NCBI RefSeq assembly: GCF_035222485.1
Contig: NC_085924.1
Span: 2,170,001 to 2,234,000 of the forward strand
Direction of reading: 5' to 3'
DNA length: 64,000 bases
Source: Podospora pseudoanserina
Lineage: Eukaryota > Ascomycota > Sordariomycetes > Sordariales > Podosporaceae
Shown: positions 60,147 to 64,000 of the stretch, piece by piece
Layout of the letters: every line of letters begins with the position of its first letter
Numbering within the stretch: the first letter of the stretch is position 1
The notes under the pieces: model-generated
What the model was told of the DNA's origin: nothing
The model's database searches: none
Seen by the model: the letters and a program-made list of their open reading frames with translations, nothing else
Position numbers and translations under genes: made by a program

Positions 60147-63100
60147 ATGGGTAAGTACGACATCAATTGCATTCCTCTCCCTGGATACCATCGGTATAGG
60201 TATTCCCCCCTCTTCCCAATCAGCCAGCCCATTCGGGCGGTCAACCAGCCAGACAGCCAGCCAGACACACGAAGAGACTGAACACTCTCTCCCCGCTGTT
60301 CGCCCTGTCAGCTTCCATTCTGGCCCTCCAGGTGGGCGTGCGCAAGTCGCGTCCTCATTGAGCCTCCTCCCGAAGATGCCTGCCTCTTCCCCTCCGCTCC
60401 GTTCCCCCCTCCCCCTCATCCCATCCCCGTCCCGAGTCTTGCATATACACACCCCCAGCAAGACATCAGGACATATCTCTGTCCATCCACACGCACCGGG
60501 CGGTTCTGGAATGGACGGACTACTCCAGGCCGGAACACCTCGATCGTGGGCATTATCCCAGATGCCTCAGTGACGTGTTACTGCCGCTTGTAACCCCCAA
60601 ATCTCCAGGACCTGCCCAGTCGGCGTTTTTTGGTCGATTTCCACAGGGCCAGTCTGTGGCAGTCGGTGCAGGTTGGTCCTCGAGCCTTGCTCGCTCGCTC
60701 TACCACTCACAAGGGCCCCTCGCTGCTGCAGTGTCTTGCAGTTTTCCTACCTGCACTGCCTGGTCTTCGACATACCACCCACATACACCCATCCGCCCGT
60801 ACATACATACATGTACCTTCACAATCAGCCCCCCCCTCCCTCTCAGCCAGCCTGCATGTCTTTCCCATCCTGATCCACAATCCTCGGATTCTCTCACTAC
60901 CACACCCCGCCGCACCCCCCTCAAGTGCTACCTACCATTCCTTCAAATTGCCATCCCTCAATCACTTCACTTCCTTTTCTTCTTTCCCCACCTATCACCA
61001 ACCCTACCTTAACTGGCTTCTTCCAACATCTCGTTTCTGACCGATTTCTAACCTTCTCTTTCTCTCTCTAGCTGACTCCGGTGATACCTATCGCCCTGTA
61101 AGTATCTGCCCTGATTCTTGGCCTGTGCACTCTGTTCTTCGTCGTTTTGATGAGACCGGCGGCTATCTCTTATAGCCGCAAGCTCTCGGAGGAATGGTGT
61201 GACTGGTAGTCAGACCTGACTCTCATCCCATCCACCTGGCGTCAGTCAGATATGTGGTTTGGTGTTTGCGCTTTCGAGCTCTTCGGCCTGATGAGTTTGA
61301 GACCTGTGGGTTCTTTGTGTTGAAAGTCCAATGCCATGATCACTGATGATTAGGTGCTGGAGGATCATCACAGCGCTCCCCCGCTTTAGGCGTGCCAGAG
61401 ACAAAGACATATACTGGCGAGTCACATGACATGGTTACATACTGACATTGTGACCAGCGTGAGAGGTCGCGCTCTCCCAGACGTGGACGTTCCCGCAGTC
61501 CGAATAACGGTACCCGTCGGTCATATTCGCCCCGTGACCGCTCACGGAGTCGTCATCGGAGAAGAAGCCGTTCGCCCATGACTGGACAGGGCGCATCCGC
61601 TGGAGGATCAGGACAAGGATACAACAATAACGGAGCTCCTCATAGATCGTTCGAAGATCGTGCCGTTCACCGCGAAAACGTCATGAATAACATTCGAGAG
61701 TCGTCGCAGCAGGACCGCCGCGTCTATGTCGGCAACCTGTCTTACGACGTCAAGTGGCACCACCTCAAGGATTTTATGAGGCAGGGTGAGTGGATGGCAC
61801 TTGGGAAAGGAATGAATGGAGGAAGAGACTAACGTGACCTCTCACAGCCGGTGAGGTTCTCTATGCCGACGTATTGCTTCTTCCCAATGGAATGTCGAAG
61901 GTGGGCTTTCACAAGTGATTTTGGCTGGTTCCTTTGTGGTTCCTATTCTGTTTGGTTATTTGATGGACGGTTGGGTTGACGGGTTGGGACGCTGTCCACG
62001 ACGATATTTAGGGATGCGGGTAAGTTTCTTCATGCACACCGGTCAATCCGAGAACAAAGTGCTAACCTTGTGACTGTCATAGAATTGTGGAATACGCCAC
62101 TAGGGAGCAGGCTCAGAATGCCGTTGCGACGCTCAGCAATCAGAACCTAATGGGGCGACTGGTGTATGTCCGCGAGGCAAGTACCCGGACCCGGCAACGA
62201 GCGGAGCCATTCTGTGACGCTAACAATGGATAGGATCGTGAGGCCGAACCTCGCTTCGGTCCTCCTGGAGGAGGTGCCCGCGGTGGTTTCGGTGGCCCTG
62301 TTGGCCCTGGCGGTGGTGCTCCGTACGGAGGAGGATTTAACCCCGGCATGGGAGGTGGAGCTCCAGGAGGCGGGCCCCCGGGTGGTGCTCGTCAAATCTT
62401 CGTGTCCAACGTTTGTCATATCTCCCCATTCCGGTTCTTCATTGCCAACGTGGCAATATGATGCTGACAACCTCTGTAGCTGCCGTTCAACATTGGTTGG
62501 CAAGACCTGAAGGATCTGTTCCGGCAGTCCGGTAAGTAACCTGATGCGACTGATGTGTGAGGAGTCTAACAAGTGCAACTGCAGCACGAACTGGTGGGGT
62601 TATTCGCGCCGATGTTCATCTCGGCCCCGACGGTCGCCCCAAGGGTTCTGGTATTGTTGTATTCGAGTCCCCCGACGATGCGAGAAACGCTATTCAGCAA
62701 TTCAACGGCTATGACTGGCAAGGTCGCGTAATTGAGGTTAGGGAGGACCGTTTCGCCAATGCTGGTATGGGTGCTGGCGGTTACGGTGGCCGCGGTGGCT
62801 TCGGCGGTCGCGGTGGCTTCGGCGGTGGCTTCGGCGGCCGTGGAGGCTTCGGCGGTCGCGGTGGTTTTGGCGGCGGCGGTTATGGTCGTGGAGGCTATGG
62901 CGGCGGTCCTGGTGGTGGTCCTGGCGGCCCCAGCTTCGGTGGTCCTCCAGGGGGCGATGGCTCTGTCCCTCCGAACCCTTTTACTGACAACGCCACCGCC
63001 GGCACTGAGAAGAACGAGATTATCTACGTTCGCAACGTGAGTGTCCTTTTCACCCACGATGCCCATTGATGGTTTCTAACAATACCCTAGCTTCCTTGGT

Positions 63101-63372
63101 CTACAAGCAATGACGATCTCGTTGAGTTGTTCTCGACTATCGGCAAGGTTGAGCAGGCCGAGATTCAGTACGAGCCTAGTGGCCGCTCGCGTGGCAGCGG
63201 TGTTGTTCGCTTCGACAATGCCGACACCGCCGAAACCGCCATCAACAAGTTTCAAGGATATCAGTACGGCGGCCGGCCTCTGGGTCTGAGCTACGTCAAG
63301 TACTTGAACCAGGGTGGTGGTGACGCCATGGACACCGACCATGGTGGATTGACTCAGGACCAGATCATGTAA
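60147..63372 (+). CDS. GBP2: Gbp2/Hrb1-type RNA-binding protein with SR/RGG regions and three RRMs
   Basis: Shuttling mRNA-binding protein that in yeast Gbp2/Hrb1 joins TREX and checks spliced mRNAs before export. Ten coding exons: 60147-60150, 61072-61097, 61458-61785, 61848-61900, 62012-62019, 62083-62176, 62234-62410, 62480-62531, 62585-63036 and 63091-63372, giving 491 residues. Order: an Arg/Ser-rich N terminus ([15 protein letters not shown]), RRM1 with RNP2 [10 protein letters not shown] and RNP1 KGCGIVEYA, a Gly/Pro-rich linker, RRM2 with IFVSNLPFNIGW and KGSGIVVFE, an RGG/GGF-rich stretch (about 300-370), and RRM3 with [19 protein letters not shown] and RGSGVVRFD. Unusual features are a 4-nt first coding exon, an 8-nt exon inside RNP1, and a GC-AG intron (62177-62233). 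All joins keep phase and restore RRM residues. Confidence 0.92.
60151..61070 (+). other. Long first intron of the Gbp2-like gene
   Basis: About 920 nt, from GTAAGT right after ATGG to a long C/T-rich tract ending CTCTCTAG at 61071. It is more than ten times the usual intron here, and holds only chance open frames. Confidence 0.75.
61098..61457 (+). other. Second long intron of the Gbp2-like gene
   Basis: 360 nt. It contains three TGATGA sequences (near 61149, 61289 and 61363) and a hairpin GCGGCTATCTCTTATAGCCGC near 61161. A box C/D snoRNA was considered, but no proper terminal stem could be found. Confidence 0.7.
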
Positions 63373-64000
63373 ACCAAGCATGAACACTTGCTTGTGCTCG
63401 AATCGAACTCAGCCATTGGATCGTCAACAGCCACTGTCGACAAATACAGTCATCAACGTTATTGGATGAGTCAAAGCTGCCACAAGATATCACTTCAGCT
63501 CTTCGACTCGTTTACATGATCTCGTCGCTTATTCCCGTCGACATGGGCCCAGAGCATTCAATAGCACCTCGGTTCGACACAACACTGACGACATTCCTCA
63601 CCCTCAGCAGATTGTTTGTATTGCGTTTTGTTTCTTTTTCTAATGGGGAGGTGGAGGATTCGGTAGTTTATGTCAGGAGGAATGAAAAGAGGTGGTTTAC
63701 AGACTCGACTTTTTAGTCTTCAACACTCGGGTCTCAGCAACGCAAAAATTTTTGGTGCGCAGTGTTTTTGCTCGATTGGGACTGTCCGTTCTCTTGGCGC
63801 CGCGGAAAATGGAAATCGGACGGCTTTTAAACCCCTAGAATGTACAGCGAATAGCATCTGATTATCCCGTTGATGGCGGCGTTCGAAGGAAGGGCGCCGG
63901 GCAACGATAGGCTTGTTGGTAAGGGTGTGTGCGATGCGTAGGAGCGGGCTGGTCAGCCATGGTTCGCGGACTTGAAGAGCGTGTGGTGAGTTTGCATGTG
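63373..64000. other. 3' region of the Gbp2-like gene
   Basis: Probable 3' UTR and intergenic sequence to the window edge. No further gene is supported. Confidence 0.5.

Noticed and set aside
59803-60573. A 256-codon plus-strand frame before the Gbp2-like gene
   Set aside because: It runs across a pyrimidine-rich leader and past the ATGG|GTAAGT splice site of the real gene; its residues are Ser/Pro/Thr-rich with no domain.
61140-61380. A box C/D snoRNA in the second intron of the Gbp2-like gene
   Set aside because: TGATGA and CTGA boxes are present, but no complementary terminal stem brackets them; left only as a weak observation.

Overview
The window comes from the nuclear genome of a filamentous ascomycete, most likely a Sordariomycete of the Sordariales kind. 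The evidence is short (about 50-130 nt) introns with GT-AG ends and CTAAC/CTGAC branch sites, dense genes on both strands, long pyrimidine-rich 5' leaders, one AT-rich relic that looks RIP-mutated, and the gene families themselves (Zn2Cys6 regulator, Fus3/Kss1-type MAP kinase, Ldb17/SPIN90, Lro1). The genus is an inference. I found 23 protein-coding genes. All but COG6 (cut by the left edge) are complete. Exon joins were worked out by hand so that reading phase and family similarity both agree.

Layout, left to right: COG6 (5' end missing) and a Sap1/Yta6/spastin-like AAA ATPase on the plus strand; mitochondrial ribosomal protein uS17m, Ldb17/SPIN90 and the acyltransferase Lro1/PDAT on the minus strand; NAA30 (plus), a DUF1917 protein (minus), DPH7, the exportin MSN5 and a Zn2Cys6 regulator (plus); a small one-helix membrane protein (minus); SEC24 and the mating/virulence-type MAP kinase (plus), separated by a 3.2-kb gene-free stretch; OXR1 and HEM4 (minus); ERV1, pyruvate decarboxylase and TAN1 (plus); an 0.87-kb AT-rich TIR element; a degenerate phosphotransferase-like gene (plus); SGT1/ecdysoneless (minus); SMC6 (plus); COQ9 (minus); a 4.7-kb gene-free stretch; and a Gbp2/Hrb1-type three-RRM protein with an elaborate exon structure (plus).

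The genes are core housekeeping genes and do not form a pathway cluster. Themes recur (Golgi/ER traffic: COG6, SEC24; mitochondria, heme and quinone: uS17m, ERV1, HEM4, COQ9, OXR1; translation and tRNA: NAA30, DPH7, TAN1; nuclear export and mRNP: MSN5, Gbp2), but I see no operon-like logic beyond several short divergent promoters (HEM4/ERV1, SGT1/SMC6, DUF1917/DPH7).

I found no convincing new biological system, no CRISPR array, no tRNA or rRNA gene and no secondary-metabolite cluster. The most interesting signals are in gene structure: an 8-nt microexon inside the RNP1 motif of the Gbp2-like gene, two GC-AG introns, a 4-nt first coding exon, a stop-free in-frame intron in SMC6, and a possible splice-dependent upstream ORF before the MAP kinase.
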